Positions 47,681-57,390 of a stretch of DNA of 64,000 nucleotides are shown here, piece after piece; position 1 is the stretch's first letter; each line of letters starts with the position of its first letter. The notes under the pieces are model-generated. The model did not search any database and was not told the DNA's origin. It saw only the letters and a program-made list of their open reading frames with translations. The position numbers and the translations under genes are program-made. The stretch comes from Actinoplanes octamycinicus (GTDB lineage Bacteria; Actinomycetota; Actinomycetes; Mycobacteriales; Micromonosporaceae): contig NZ_JACHNB010000001.1 of NCBI RefSeq assembly GCF_014205225.1, positions 2,585,501 through 2,649,500 on the forward strand, in the 5' to 3' direction.

Positions 47681-49504
47681 ATGAACCGTAAAGCCCGGCG
47701 GTGGGCCGTCGGACTTCTCTCCGCTGCTCTGATCACGGCCGTCGGCGGCGTCGCCGGCACGGCTGACGCGGCGGATTCCCTTCCGGTCCGGATCCTGGTC
47801 GGGCTCAAGCCCGGTTACGACGCGACCGCCCGGATGTCCACGCTCGCCGGCCTCGGCCTGCAGGGCGCCGAGGCGCAGGGCCACGCGCGCGGCAAGCTGC
47901 TGGCCCAGCTGGGGGCGAAATCCCTCAACGTGCCGAGCACCCGGGTGCAGACCACGCTGGCCGCGCTGCGCCGGGACCCGGCGGTGGCCTACGCGCAGGT
48001 CGACATCCAGCGCAAGATCACCGCGGTGACCCCGGACGACGAGCTGTACGTGCAGGGTCACCAGCCGGAGCTCGGCCAGATCAAGGTGCCGGACGCGTGG
48101 CAGACCACCACCGGCTCGAACGCGGTCACCGTCGCGGTTCTGGACAGCGGTGTGAATCCGGTCGACGAGCTGCGCGACAAGCTCCTGCCCGGGTTCGACT
48201 TCGTCACCTTCGACGACGACACCCGCGATCCGGGAGAGTATCCGCACGGCACGGTGGTGTCCTCGCTGATCGGCAGCGCGAGTAACAACGGCACCGGGAT
48301 GGCCGGGGTCTGCTGGCAGTGCCAGATTCTGCCGGTTCGAGTGATCGGCGAGGACGGCACCGGGTACGACTCGGACATCGTGGCCGGCATCATCTACGCG
48401 GTAAACAACGGCGCGCAGATCATCAACATGTCGCTCGGCGGCTACCAGTACGACCAGGCCTTGGCCGACGCGGTCGCCTACGCCAACGGTCGCGGGGTGC
48501 TGGTGGTGGCCTCGGCAGGTAACGAGAACACCTCGCAGAAGTCGTACCCGGCGGCGTTCCCGGACGTGCTCTCGGTCGGTGGCACCGACACCCGAGCCGG
48601 CGGCAACGAGCGGGTGTACTTCTCGAACTACTCGACCGACTGGGTGGACGTGGCGGCTCCGGCCATCACGGCCGCCATCTGGGGAGACGGCAAGCGCTGC
48701 TACGACGGTGACGACCCGCAGGGCCCGTGCCGGTACAACGACAAGAACGGCGTCAGCAAGTACCTGGTGCAGGGCACCTCGTTCTCCTCGCCGCTGGTCG
48801 CCGGCGTGGCCGGGCTGATCAAGTCGGCGCACCCGGAGTACTCCGGCTGGTCCGTGCAGCAGGCGATCACCAGCTCGGCGGTGCAGTCCGGCACCAAGTG
48901 GACCCGGTACGGCCTGGTCGACGCGGCCGCCGCGCTGACCAAGGGCACCGACGCCGGCCAGCCCACCATCACCGGGGTCGGCCCGGCGCAGTGGACGTGG
49001 GTGCGCGGCAACGTCGCGATCACGCCGTACGGCCTCAAGGACGACTGGTCCGGCATCCGCGCGGTGCAGCTCTACGTCGACGGCAAGTACCACAACTGGT
49101 CGTACAAGGCGCCGTTCGCGCCGACGCTGAACACCGGCGGCCGGAACGGCGCGATCGCCGTCCAGCTGCGGGTCTGGGACAAGGCCGGCAACACCTCCTG
49201 GTCCGGCGTCCGCACGGTGTGGGCGGACAACACCAAGCCGAAGGTCTCGGTCACCTCGTGGCCGAAGAACAAGGCGAAGGTCAGCGGCACCGTCACGGTC
49301 AAGGCCAAGGCCAGCGACGCGGCCGGGGTCGGCAAGGTCCAGCTGCTGGTCAACGGCAAGGTGGTGGCGACCGACACGAAGGCCGGCTACAAGCTGACCT
49401 TCAAGGTCAGCAAGCAGAAGAAGACCATGAAGGTCCAGGTCCGCGCGTACGACCGGCTCGGCAACTACACGGTCACCAGCTCGCGTACGTACTACCGGCG
49501 CTGA
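47681..49504 (+). CDS. Secreted S8 subtilisin-like serine protease
   Basis: A 607-residue secreted protease: signal peptide (to TADAAD), an I9-like propeptide of about 100 residues, the subtilase domain with Asp in AVLDSGVN, His in PHGTVVSSLIG and Ser in GTSFSSPLVAGVAG, and two C-terminal Ig-like domains that may bind the cell wall or substrate. ATG with GGGGAGG upstream. Divergent from the LCP gene. Confidence 0.95.
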   Translation: MNRKARRWAVGLLSAALITAVGGVAGTADAADSLPVRILVGLKPGYDATARMSTLAGLGLQGAEAQGHARGKLLAQLGAKSLNVPSTRVQTTLAALRRDPAVAYAQVDIQRKITAVTPDDELYVQGHQPELGQIKVPDAWQTTTGSNAVTVAVLDSGVNPVDELRDKLLPGFDFVTFDDDTRDPGEYPHGTVVSSLIGSASNNGTGMAGVCWQCQILPVRVIGEDGTGYDSDIVAGIIYAVNNGAQIINMSLGGYQYDQALADAVAYANGRGVLVVASAGNENTSQKSYPAAFPDVLSVGGTDTRAGGNERVYFSNYSTDWVDVAAPAITAAIWGDGKRCYDGDDPQGPCRYNDKNGVSKYLVQGTSFSSPLVAGVAGLIKSAHPEYSGWSVQQAITSSAVQSGTKWTRYGLVDAAAALTKGTDAGQPTITGVGPAQWTWVRGNVAITPYGLKDDWSGIRAVQLYVDGKYHNWSYKAPFAPTLNTGGRNGAIAVQLRVWDKAGNTSWSGVRTVWADNTKPKVSVTSWPKNKAKVSGTVTVKAKASDAAGVGKVQLLVNGKVVATDTKAGYKLTFKVSKQKKTMKVQVRAYDRLGNYTVTSSRTYYRR

Positions 49505-49518
49505 CCCAGCGCGACGAC

Positions 49519-49548
49519 GAGGGGCCGTTCCGTACGGGGCGGCCCCTC
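49519..49548 (+). terminator. Terminator of the subtilase gene
   Basis: GAGGGGCCG (49519-49527) pairs with CGGCCCCTC (49540-49548) 15 bases after the stop. Confidence 0.7.
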
Positions 49549-49575
49549 ACCGCGTTCCGGGCCGGATGGCGTCGG

Positions 49576-49581
49576 TAAACT
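49576..49581 (+). promoter_or_regulatory. -10 box for a probable leaderless guaA message
   Basis: TAAACT ends 6 bases before the guaA GTG; no ribosome-binding sequence is present. Confidence 0.4.
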
Positions 49582-49587
49582 CGCCGG

Positions 49588-51135
49588 GTGAGTACCCCGC
49601 GTCCCGTCCTCGTCGTCGACTTCGGCGCCCAGTACGCCCAGTTGATCGCCCGCCGGGTCCGTGAGGCCCGCGTCTACTCCGAGATCGTCCCGCACTCGAT
49701 GCCGGTGGCCGAGATGCTGGCGAAAAATCCCGCCGCGATCATCCTGTCCGGCGGCCCGTCCAGCGTCTACGAGCCGGGTGCGCCCACGCTCGACGCCGGC
49801 CTGTTCGACAGCGACGTGCCGGTCTTCGGCATCTGCTACGGCTTCCAGGCGATGGCCCAGGCGCTCGGCGGCACCGTCGCGCACACCGGCTCCCGGGAGT
49901 ACGGGCGGACCGTGCTGACCGCCCAGGGCGGCTCGCTGCTCCGCGACCTGCCGGCCGACCTGCCGGTCTGGATGAGCCACGGGGACAGCGTCTCGGTCGC
50001 CCCGGCCGGCTTCATGGTCACCGCGTCCACCCCCGGCGCCCCGGTCGCCGCCTTCGAGGACGTCACCACCAAGCGCGCCGGCGTGCAGTTCCACCCCGAG
50101 GTGGCGCACACCGAGCAGGGCCAGGAGATGCTCAAGCGCTTCCTGTACGACATCGCCGGCATCGAGCCCACCTGGACGCCCGGCAACATCATCGACGACC
50201 AGGTCGCGCTGATCCGCGAGCAGGTCGGCGACAAGCAGGTGATCTGCGGCCTCTCCGGCGGCGTCGACTCGGCGGTCGCCGCGGCCCTGGTCCACAAGGC
50301 CATCGGTGACCAGCTGACCTGCGTCTTCGTCGACCACGGCCTGCTCCGCGCGGGCGAGCGCGAGCAGGTGGAGAAGGACTACGTCGCGGCCACCGGCATC
50401 CGCCTGGTCGTCGTCGACGCCGAGGAGCAGTTCCTCGGTCACCTGGCCGGCGTCACCGACCCGGAGCAGAAGCGGAAGATCATCGGCCGGGAGTTCATCC
50501 GGACGTTCGAGGCCGCGGCCCGCGACCTGGACGCCGAGCGGCACATCGAGTTCCTGGTGCAGGGCACGCTCTACCCGGACGTGGTGGAGTCCGGCGGCGG
50601 CACCGGCACCGCCAACATCAAGTCCCACCACAACGTCGGCGGCCTCCCGGACGACCTGCAGTTCGCCCTGATCGAGCCGCTGCGCACGCTGTTCAAGGAC
50701 GAGGTGCGCGCGCTCGGCGCCGCGCTCGGGCTGCCCGAGGCGATGGTCCAGCGGCACCCGTTCCCGGGTCCCGGCCTGGCCATCCGGATCATCGGCGCGG
50801 TCGACCGGGAGCGGCTGGACATCCTGCGTCAGGCCGACCTGATCGCCCGCGACGAGCTCACCGCGGCCGGCCTGGACCGGGACGTCTGGCAGTTCCCGGT
50901 GGTGCTGCTGGCCGACGTGCGCAGCGTCGGCGTGCAGGGCGACGGCCGCACCTACGGCCACCCGGTGGTGCTGCGGCCGGTCTCCTCCGAGGACGCGATG
51001 ACCGCCGACTGGTCCCGCCTGCCCTACGACCTGATCGCCCGGATCTCGAACCGGATCACCAACGAGGTTCGCGAGGTCAACCGGGTGGTGCTGGACGTCA
51101 CGAGCAAGCCGCCGGGCACCATCGAGTGGGAGTGA
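49588..51135 (+). CDS. guaA: GMP synthase (glutamine-hydrolysing)
   Basis: A 515-residue enzyme converting XMP to GMP. The class-I glutaminase has VFGICYGFQ (nucleophile Cys) and [11 protein letters not shown]; the ATP pyrophosphatase has the P-loop [15 protein letters not shown]; the dimerisation domain ends [11 protein letters not shown]. It completes the branch begun by guaB 6 kb upstream. Confidence 0.98.
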   Translation: MSTPRPVLVVDFGAQYAQLIARRVREARVYSEIVPHSMPVAEMLAKNPAAIILSGGPSSVYEPGAPTLDAGLFDSDVPVFGICYGFQAMAQALGGTVAHTGSREYGRTVLTAQGGSLLRDLPADLPVWMSHGDSVSVAPAGFMVTASTPGAPVAAFEDVTTKRAGVQFHPEVAHTEQGQEMLKRFLYDIAGIEPTWTPGNIIDDQVALIREQVGDKQVICGLSGGVDSAVAAALVHKAIGDQLTCVFVDHGLLRAGEREQVEKDYVAATGIRLVVVDAEEQFLGHLAGVTDPEQKRKIIGREFIRTFEAAARDLDAERHIEFLVQGTLYPDVVESGGGTGTANIKSHHNVGGLPDDLQFALIEPLRTLFKDEVRALGAALGLPEAMVQRHPFPGPGLAIRIIGAVDRERLDILRQADLIARDELTAAGLDRDVWQFPVVLLADVRSVGVQGDGRTYGHPVVLRPVSSEDAMTADWSRLPYDLIARISNRITNEVREVNRVVLDVTSKPPGTIEWE

Positions 51136-51158
51136 CGCCCAGTAGTGGATCAATCGCC

Positions 51159-51180
51159 CAGGGCGGTTAAATCCGCCCTG
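51159..51180 (+). terminator. Hairpin after guaA
   Basis: CAGGGCGG (51159-51166) and CCGCCCTG (51173-51180) flank a TTAAAT loop, 23 bases after the stop. Confidence 0.65.
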
Positions 51181-51266
51181 AGCTGCGGTTACTCAGCGCG
51201 ATTCAACTGTCAGGAACCCGACACTCGGTCTGGATTAGTAACATAATCCGGGCAGAATGCCGCTTC

Positions 51267-52214
51267 GTGACCCCCGCACTGGAACCGCTCCGCAGGATCG
51301 CCGCCTACGCCGTCGCGACCGACGACGAGGGCCGCGTCCTCCTGGTCCGGGCGTCGGCCAAATCCGGGACCCCCGGAGTCTGGTCGCTGCCCGGCGGCGC
51401 CGTCGACCACGGCGAAGACCCGAACCACACCGTCGTCCGCGAGACCGCGGCGGAGACCGGCCTCTCCGTCGCGGTGACCGGGCTGCGTGACGTCCTGGCC
51501 GACATGCGCTCGCTGCCGCACCGAGGCGTCACCATCCACACCGACCGGCTGATCTATTCCGTGTCGGTCCGCGGCGGCACCCTGATCGACCGGGTCGGCC
51601 ACCCCACCGACCTGGCGCGCTGGCACACCCTGGAAGAGGCCGAGCGGCTGAAACTCCGCCCGTTCGCGGCGGCCGCGCTCGGGCTCAGCGCCGCCTCCGC
51701 CGACCTGCGCCCGGACGTGCCGCCCACCTTCCCGTCCTTCTATGCCTACGAGGGACCGGACGGGCTGCACCGGGCGCAGCGCTTCGCGGCGTACGCGATC
51801 GCCACCGACCCGCACGACAACCTGCTGCTCACCAAGATCGCCCCGGGCTATCCCGGCGGCGGCCGCTGGCACCTGCCCGGCGGTGGCACCGACTACGGCG
51901 AGCAGCCCGGCCCGGCGCTGCTGCGCGAGCTGGTCGAGGAGACCGGCCAGCGGGGCCGGATCGTCGAGCTGCTCGGGGTGGCCAGCCACCGCGACGCCGC
52001 CTCGCTCGGCCCGGAGGGCTACCCGATCGACTGGCACGGCGTCCGGGCGTTCTACCGGGTCGTCGTCGACCACCCGACCGAGGTGACCATCCACGACGTG
52101 GGCGGCTCGACCGACGACGCCCGCTGGATGCCGCTCAAGGACGTGGCGGCGCTCGCCGCCGACCAGCTCACCGAGGTGACCGCCGATGCGCTCCGGGCGG
52201 CCGGGCTAATCTAG
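51267..52214 (+). CDS. Tandem Nudix hydrolase domain protein 1
   Basis: A 315-residue protein with two Nudix folds. The first Nudix box is [17 protein letters not shown] followed by TAAETGL, where the first Glu of the usual EE pair is Ala; the second, [11 protein letters not shown] then LRELVEETG, is canonical. Catalysis is therefore expected mainly from the C-terminal domain. Nudix enzymes hydrolyse nucleoside diphosphates linked to other groups; the substrate is unknown. GTG start. A close paralogue follows immediately. Confidence 0.92.
   Translation: MTPALEPLRRIAAYAVATDDEGRVLLVRASAKSGTPGVWSLPGGAVDHGEDPNHTVVRETAAETGLSVAVTGLRDVLADMRSLPHRGVTIHTDRLIYSVSVRGGTLIDRVGHPTDLARWHTLEEAERLKLRPFAAAALGLSAASADLRPDVPPTFPSFYAYEGPDGLHRAQRFAAYAIATDPHDNLLLTKIAPGYPGGGRWHLPGGGTDYGEQPGPALLRELVEETGQRGRIVELLGVASHRDAASLGPEGYPIDWHGVRAFYRVVVDHPTEVTIHDVGGSTDDARWMPLKDVAALAADQLTEVTADALRAAGLI
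52207..52212 (+). promoter_or_regulatory. -10 box for a probable leaderless second Nudix message
   Basis: TAATCT overlaps the last codons and stop of the first Nudix gene and ends 7 bases before the next GTG. Confidence 0.4.
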
Positions 52215-52219
52215 GGCCG

Positions 52220-53110
52220 GTGAAGATCAGAAGGGTGGCGGCGTACGGCGTGTGCCGCGCCGCCGACGGCAGCGTCCTGCTCACCCGCGGATCCGAGCTC
52301 AGCGCCTTCCCGGGCGTCTGGTCGCTGCCCGGCGGTGGTGTGGACCACGGCGAGCACCCGGCCGACGCGGTGGTCCGGGAGTTCACCGAGGAGACCGGCC
52401 TGTCCGTCGCCGTCGGCGGCGTGCGGGCCGTGCTCGCCGACGTCGTCGCCCTGCCGGACGGGCCGCTGGAGCACACCGACCGGATCGTCTACGACGTCAC
52501 GGTCACCGGCGGTGAGCTGCGCCCGGAGGCGGACGGCACCACCGACCTGGCCGAGTGGGTGTCCCCGGCCGCGGTGGCCGACCGGCCGCTGCTGCCGTTC
52601 ACCGCCCGGGCCCTGGGCGTCCCGTTCGCCGCGCCGGCCGACACCCCGATCAGCGACGAGCCGGTGCACCGCGCCGGCCCGGTCCAGCGCTTCGGGGCGT
52701 ACGGGCTGGTCACCGACCCGGCCGGGCGGATCCTGCTGGCCCGGATCAGCGAGGGCTACCCGGGCGGCGGCCGCTGGCACCTGCCCGGCGGCGGCACCGA
52801 CTACGGCGAGACCCCGGAGCAGGCCCTGCTCCGCGAGCTGGTCGAGGAGACCTCGCAGCGCGGCCGGCTGACCGGCCTGATCGCCGTCGGGCACCGCTAC
52901 GACCCGGCCGCTCTCGGCCCGGAGGGCGTCCCGATGGACTGGCACGTGATCCGGGTGGTGTACCGCGTGCGGGTGGACGATCCGGTCCCCGCGGTGGTCA
53001 CCGAGGCGGCCGGCGGATCCACCGACCGGGCGTCCTGGTTCACCCCCGCTGAGGTGGCCGGACTGCCGCTGACCGAGTTGGCCCAGGAGGCGCTCGCCAA
53101 CGCGGGCTAA
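52220..53110 (+). CDS. Tandem Nudix hydrolase domain protein 2
   Basis: A 296-residue paralogue of the preceding protein with the same two-domain layout. Its first box, [17 protein letters not shown] then FTEETGL, is canonical; the second, [12 protein letters not shown] then [10 protein letters not shown], has Ser for the usual Gly after EET. So the two proteins have kept complementary sets of intact boxes. It starts 5 bases after the first gene ends. A recent tandem duplication is the simplest origin. Confidence 0.92.
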   Translation: MKIRRVAAYGVCRAADGSVLLTRGSELSAFPGVWSLPGGGVDHGEHPADAVVREFTEETGLSVAVGGVRAVLADVVALPDGPLEHTDRIVYDVTVTGGELRPEADGTTDLAEWVSPAAVADRPLLPFTARALGVPFAAPADTPISDEPVHRAGPVQRFGAYGLVTDPAGRILLARISEGYPGGGRWHLPGGGTDYGETPEQALLRELVEETSQRGRLTGLIAVGHRYDPAALGPEGVPMDWHVIRVVYRVRVDDPVPAVVTEAAGGSTDRASWFTPAEVAGLPLTELAQEALANAG

Positions 53111-53464
53111 AATCGTCACGAGGAATAACGCGGCGGCGACGTCGTTACAGGTAAGGACGCGAAGCGGCCGGTTGCACAGCGCAACCGAACGAACTCTCGC
53201 CAAGGCCGTTCCGCTGTGCGATGGTGTAACCCGCAATTTCGCCGGGCTCAGGGAAGACGCCGGTGACCACGAACTCCATGGAGGAAGCACGTGCCGAGTT
53301 CCCCTTGGCGCCGGCGTCGATCGACGGATAGCCCCCGTCCCGGCGGCCGGCGCTGGACTGGCCGCTTGCGTCGCGGCGGGACTCTCGCCCGGCAAGCCCT
53401 GCTGGTTCGGGTGGGTCGCCGCTCCGCCGAGACGAGCCGGGCCGCCACCGCGACCCGAGCCGAG
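53111..53464 (+). other. Long structured leader upstream of pssA
   Basis: About 350 bases with no convincing gene. CGGTTGC/GCAACCG (53169-53175 with 53181-53187) and GCACAGCG/CGCTGTGC (53174-53181 with 53212-53219) use the same bases, so only one can form at a time. A possible 22-codon leader ORF (GTG 53263 to TAG 53331, GGGAAG before it) and a strong GGAGGAAG-N3-GTG at 53291 are also present. This could be a riboswitch or attenuator; I could not match it to a named class. Confidence 0.4.
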
Positions 53465-54256
53465 GTGCTGTACACCGGGCTGGAGCCGGGGCTGACTCGT
53501 TCCATCCCCGCCCCCGGAGTTCCGCTGGACACCTCTACCACCCTCGACGACTCGGCCGTCCCGGCCACCATCCCGCTGCTCCCCGGCGAGCCGACGATGG
53601 CCCGCCGGATGCGGTTCGCCCTGGTCAACGCGTGCACCCTGAGCAGCCTCGGGCTCGGCCTGCTGGCGATCTTCCTGGCCATGGACGGCCACGCCAAGAT
53701 CGCCGCCGCCTGCCTGGTGGCCTGCGTGATCTTCGACGGCCTGGACGGCGCGCTGGCCCGCAAGCTCGGCGTCGCCAGCCCGTTCGGCGCGCAGATGGAC
53801 TCGCTCGCCGACATGTGCTCGTTCGGCCTGGCCGCGCCGGTCGTGGTCTACGCCTCGCTGGTCGACAAGGCGCCGCAGTCGGCCGCCGCGCTGGCCTGTG
53901 CCCTGGTGGCCGGGTGTGCCGCGATCCGGCTGGCCCGGTTCAACGTCTCGCCGAAAGACGGCCGGTTCTTCTGCGGCGTGCCGACCACGATGGCCGCCGC
54001 GGTGCTCGCCCTGGCCGTGCTGATCGGCCTGCCGCTGCCCGGCCTGGCGGTGCTGGCCGGTGTCGCGCTGATCGCCTTCGCCATGGTCTCCAGCTTCCCG
54101 TACGCGAAGCTGGCCCGGATCGTGAAGCTGCCGCCGTGGCTCTGGCTGCTCCCGGTGGTCGGCGCCCTGCTCCAGCCGAAGATGACGTTCGTCCTGGTCG
54201 TCGCGACGTACCTGGTCAGCGGCCCGATCCTGTGGGTCCGCGCCAAGCGCGCCTGA
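53465..54256 (+). CDS. pssA: CDP-diacylglycerol-serine O-phosphatidyltransferase
   Basis: A 263-residue membrane enzyme making phosphatidylserine. The CDP-alcohol phosphotransferase motif DGLDGALARKLG...GAQMDSLADM (DGxxAR-x8-GxxxDxxxD type) is clear, with about seven membrane segments. The start is uncertain: the frame stays open back to a GTG at 53291 with a strong ribosome site, but by hand count 13 of 58 codons before 53465 end in A or T against 5 of 45 after it, so coding character begins near 53465; an ATG at 53597 is the shortest option. psd, the next enzyme, is convergent. Confidence 0.88.
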   Translation: MLYTGLEPGLTRSIPAPGVPLDTSTTLDDSAVPATIPLLPGEPTMARRMRFALVNACTLSSLGLGLLAIFLAMDGHAKIAAACLVACVIFDGLDGALARKLGVASPFGAQMDSLADMCSFGLAAPVVVYASLVDKAPQSAAALACALVAGCAAIRLARFNVSPKDGRFFCGVPTTMAAAVLALAVLIGLPLPGLAVLAGVALIAFAMVSSFPYAKLARIVKLPPWLWLLPVVGALLQPKMTFVLVVATYLVSGPILWVRAKRA

Positions 54257-54268
54257 TCTCCGCAGCAC

Positions 54269-54306
54269 CGGAAAAGGCCGCCTCCCGTGGGAGGCGGCCT
54301 TTTCCG
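54269..54306. terminator. Bidirectional terminator between pssA and psd
   Basis: A perfect 18-bp inverted repeat (54269-54286 with 54289-54306) with A- and T-runs at both ends of the stem (GGAAAAGG and CCTTTTCC), serving both convergent genes. Confidence 0.92.
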
Positions 54307-54316
54307 TGCGTCGTTC

Positions 54317-55561
54317 CTACTTCCAGCGGGCGATGACCGTGGCGCCGCCGACCACCCGCTCGTCGACGGTGACCAGCGCCTCCGCCTTGTCGGCCGGGAG
54401 GTAGACGTCGGTGCGCGAGCCGAAACGGATCAGGCCGAAGCGCTCACCCTTGGCGACCAGCGTGCCGACCGGGGTGCGCTGCACGATCCGGCGCGCGATC
54501 AGGCCGGTGCGCTGGGCCACCACGACCGTGCCGTGGTCGGTGTCCAGGACGGTGTAGGCCGCGACGTTGTGCTCGGCGGCGGCGGTCGCCGCGTTCGCGT
54601 AGCCGCCCTCCTCGACGAAGTAGTCGGCGACCCGGCCGGCCACCGGCGAGCGGTTGACGTGCACGTCGAAGACGGACAGGAAGACCGCGATCCGGAGGAA
54701 CTCGCCCGGGCCGAACCGGTCGTCGTGCATCCGCTCGACCGAGAGCACCTTGCCGTCGGCGGCGGCGACCACGGCCGACGGGTCGGACGGCACGTCCCGC
54801 TCCGGGTCCCGGAAGAACGCCGCGACCGGCGCCGCGGCCAGCGCCGGGATCAGCCACAGCTTGGACTGGGGCCGTGCGCGGCGGGCCAGCGCGGCCAGGC
54901 CGAGCGCGATGCCGGCGGCGGCCACACCGTTCGAGTCGATGTGCATGCCGCGGGTCACCGGCACGCTGGACGGCCGGTACGCCGGGGCCAGGCCGGCGGC
55001 GGTGGACACGTCGGCCGGGGTGAAGCGCAGCTTGTGCACCCGCAGCGGCGGCTGGTTGCGGACCACCAGGTCGGACCCGACGCCGAAGAGCGCGCCCTGG
55101 CGGAACAGCTCGGCCGCGGCGCCCTGGGTGCGGCCCGGGCCGGCCGGGGTGGCGACGCTGAGCACGGCGCCGTCGCCCAGGTGTTTGGCCAACTTGTCGA
55201 TCAGGCCGCGGGTGTCCTCGGCGGTGCCGGTCAGCGGCTCGCCGACGATCACCACGTCGGCGGACGGCGCCTCGTCCAGCGACTCGACGATCCGCACCCG
55301 GTCGGCCACCCAGCTGCCCAGGCCGGTGATGTGGCCGCGGAGCAGGTCGGCGCTGCTGTGCTCGCCGGCCACCAGGACCAGGGTGTCACCGGGGAGCAGC
55401 GCCTCGACGGCGGCGGCCACCACGGCGGAGGCGTGGTCGGCCCCGATCAGCAGGGCGGTGGTGGCCGCGTTCTGCCGGGCGAACTCGGCGGTCAGGGCAC
55501 GAGCGGCCCGGGCTCCCACGGCCGGAACGGGCGTGGCGGACACGACGGGAAACTGGCTCAT
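54317..55561 (-). CDS. psd: Phosphatidylserine decarboxylase with N-terminal Rossmann-like domain
   Basis: A 414-residue fusion. The C-terminal 200 residues are a Psd that makes phosphatidylethanolamine: FFRDPERDVP, FLSVFDVHVNRSPVAG, and the self-cleavage site FGSRTDV, where Ser becomes the pyruvoyl group. The first 190 residues look like a degenerate class-I methyltransferase or other Rossmann fold (TTALLIGADHASAVVAAAVE, DVVIVGEPLTG). I know Psd proteins mostly without it, so its role is unclear. ATG at 55561; an ATG 19 codons upstream (55618) adds a Pro/Arg-rich stretch. Confidence 0.87.
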   Translation of the reverse strand: MSQFPVVSATPVPAVGARAARALTAEFARQNAATTALLIGADHASAVVAAAVEALLPGDTLVLVAGEHSSADLLRGHITGLGSWVADRVRIVESLDEAPSADVVIVGEPLTGTAEDTRGLIDKLAKHLGDGAVLSVATPAGPGRTQGAAAELFRQGALFGVGSDLVVRNQPPLRVHKLRFTPADVSTAAGLAPAYRPSSVPVTRGMHIDSNGVAAAGIALGLAALARRARPQSKLWLIPALAAAPVAAFFRDPERDVPSDPSAVVAAADGKVLSVERMHDDRFGPGEFLRIAVFLSVFDVHVNRSPVAGRVADYFVEEGGYANAATAAAEHNVAAYTVLDTDHGTVVVAQRTGLIARRIVQRTPVGTLVAKGERFGLIRFGSRTDVYLPADKAEALVTVDERVVGGATVIARWK

Positions 55562-55614
55562 TCCGCGAGCATATTGCCCCGCCCGCGGGCGCTGACCCGT
55601 GGGCGGGGCTTCGG

Positions 55615-55962
55615 TCACTTCTCCGACTGCCGATCGGCGTCCGGATGTTCCTTCTCGAAGCGCGCTCCGGGGTTCTCCAGGAGCTCCTGAACGATCGAGG
55701 CGTGTACCTCCGGGGGGAGGTCACCGGGGGTGCTGGGCACCTTGACCGGCTCCGCGGCCGGGATCGGCGGCTGGTCGCGGCGTCCGGAATTGATCGCGCC
55801 GAGCAGGCCCACCACGCCGAACAGGATCAGGCCGCCGGCCACCGTCCAGCCCAGCGCCGGCAGGTGCAGGGTGACCACCTGGGAGACCGCCCACCAGATC
55901 GCGATCAGCAGGAAGAGCAGGCCGAAGGTCAGCGAGACGCCGTCCAGGCGGTGCGGTTTCAT
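55615..55962 (-). CDS. Small membrane protein downstream of the PspC gene
   Basis: A 115-residue protein with two membrane segments (LTFGLLFLLIAIWWAVSQVV and LGWTVAGGLILFGVVGLLGA) and a charged cytoplasmic tail. It shares ATGA with the end of the PspC gene, so it is co-translated. The layout resembles LiaI/DUF-type envelope-stress accessories, but I do not recognise the family. Confidence 0.75.
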   Translation of the reverse strand: MKPHRLDGVSLTFGLLFLLIAIWWAVSQVVTLHLPALGWTVAGGLILFGVVGLLGAINSGRRDQPPIPAAEPVKVPSTPGDLPPEVHASIVQELLENPGARFEKEHPDADRQSEK

Positions 55963-57356
55963 CGGAGGACCTCCAGGTTCCCGGTGTCGAGGCGCAGGTC
56001 GAGGTGGAGCTGGCCGCCGCCGGCGCCGTCCCGGCCGAGGTCGGTGATCGACTGCGACTGGGCCTCGTTGCCGCTGTACTCCTGCCCGAAGACCTCGGCC
56101 CGGCCGCCGACCCGGACCTGGGTGGTGGTGTCCACCTCGTCCGGCAGCAGGACCCGCAGCTGGCCGACCTTCATGGTGACCGCGGTGACCTGCTCGGCGC
56201 CGGTGAAGTCCACCCCGCGCAGGTCGAGGGTGACGTTGCCGAGGGTGAACTCGTAGGAGTCGGCGACCTCGGCCAGGTTGGCCGGCCGGTAGACGCTGTC
56301 CCGGAACTCGCTGCCCCAGCGCTCGGTACCGGTGGAGACCACCAGACCGATAGTGGTCAGGAAGGCCAGGAAGATCAACCCGCGGGCCCGGCCGAACCAG
56401 GCACCGACCAGCAGGCCGAGCGCGATGGTGACCAGGGCGGCCGCGAAGTACGCCGAGACCGCCACGCTCAGCCCGGCCATGTCCAGCGCGGCCAGCACCC
56501 CGACCACCATGATCAGCGCGAAGAAGGTGAGCCGGCCCAGGATCGAGCGCTCCTTCGGCGGCTTGGGCGGTTTCGGCGGCTTGGGCGCGGCCGGCGGGTG
56601 CGGCGGGTACGCCCCACTGCCGGCGAACGGGCCGTGCGGCGCGAACGGCGGCCGGTAGCCCGACTCGCTCGGCGGGGTCCAGCGCGGCGGCTCGTAGGGC
56701 GGCGGGGCCGGCGGGGTCACCGGTTCGCCGGCCGGTGCGGCCGGGGCCGGCGCCGTGAACGCCATCGTGGGCTCCTCGGACGCCGGGGCGGGCGGCGGAC
56801 CGGCAGGTGCCGGGCCCGGCGGGGGCGGCGGAAAGGCGCCGGCCGGGGCACCTCGCTTGATCAGCAGGAACGCGCCGACCAGCACCGCGGCCGCCAGCAT
56901 GCTGGCCCGGGCGCCGTCGCTGACGACGAAGGAGAAGGTGAGCAGCGCGGCGCTGCCGAGCAGCACCACGGAGAGCGGCGACATCCCGGAGTGGCCCTTG
57001 CCGAGCAGCGACTCCACCGGCGAGGCGGAGTCCCCCTCGGACGGGATGATCAGCCAGCCGATCAGGTAGAACAGCACGCCCGCGCCGCCCAGCACGCCGA
57101 GCACCGCGAGCAGCACCCGCCAGAGCACCGGGTCGGTGTTGGTGCGCCGGGCCAGCGCGCCGCAGACGCCGGCGATGTACCGGCCCTCCCGCGGGCGGAT
57201 CAGCTGCTGCCGGGCGAAGGCGGCGCCGGCCGCGGAGAGCCACGGCGGCACGTTCGCCCCGGGCGGCGGCGGGGGCGGCGGGGCGGAGGCGGAAGGTGCC
57301 GGCCCGCCCTCGGGACCGGTACCCGGGGTACGGGGTTCGGCAGCTTCGTCGGTCAT
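55959..57356 (-). CDS. PspC-domain membrane protein with LiaF-like C-terminus
   Basis: A 465-residue protein. After a Pro/Gly-rich start comes a PspC domain (REGRYIAGVCGALARRTNTD then a membrane segment), a long Pro-rich cytoplasmic linker, several further membrane segments, and a C-terminal beta-rich domain (VRVGGRAEVFGQEY, LHLDLRLDTGNLEVLR) like the LiaF/DUF2154 type. PspC/LiaF proteins sense or modulate envelope stress. Divergent from a PspC-domain kinase that is probably its regulator. Confidence 0.88.
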   Translation of the reverse strand: MTDEAAEPRTPGTGPEGGPAPSASAPPPPPPPGANVPPWLSAAGAAFARQQLIRPREGRYIAGVCGALARRTNTDPVLWRVLLAVLGVLGGAGVLFYLIGWLIIPSEGDSASPVESLLGKGHSGMSPLSVVLLGSAALLTFSFVVSDGARASMLAAAVLVGAFLLIKRGAPAGAFPPPPPGPAPAGPPPAPASEEPTMAFTAPAPAAPAGEPVTPPAPPPYEPPRWTPPSESGYRPPFAPHGPFAGSGAYPPHPPAAPKPPKPPKPPKERSILGRLTFFALIMVVGVLAALDMAGLSVAVSAYFAAALVTIALGLLVGAWFGRARGLIFLAFLTTIGLVVSTGTERWGSEFRDSVYRPANLAEVADSYEFTLGNVTLDLRGVDFTGAEQVTAVTMKVGQLRVLLPDEVDTTTQVRVGGRAEVFGQEYSGNEAQSQSITDLGRDGAGGGQLHLDLRLDTGNLEVLR

Positions 57357-57390
57357 GCCTTCGATCCTGCGGCCCGGGCGGCCCGAGGCG

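Noticed and set aside
53111..53290. Named riboswitch (c-di-AMP, cobalamin or SAM class) before pssA
   Set aside because: I could not find the conserved core of any of these by eye; it is reported only as an unassigned structured leader.
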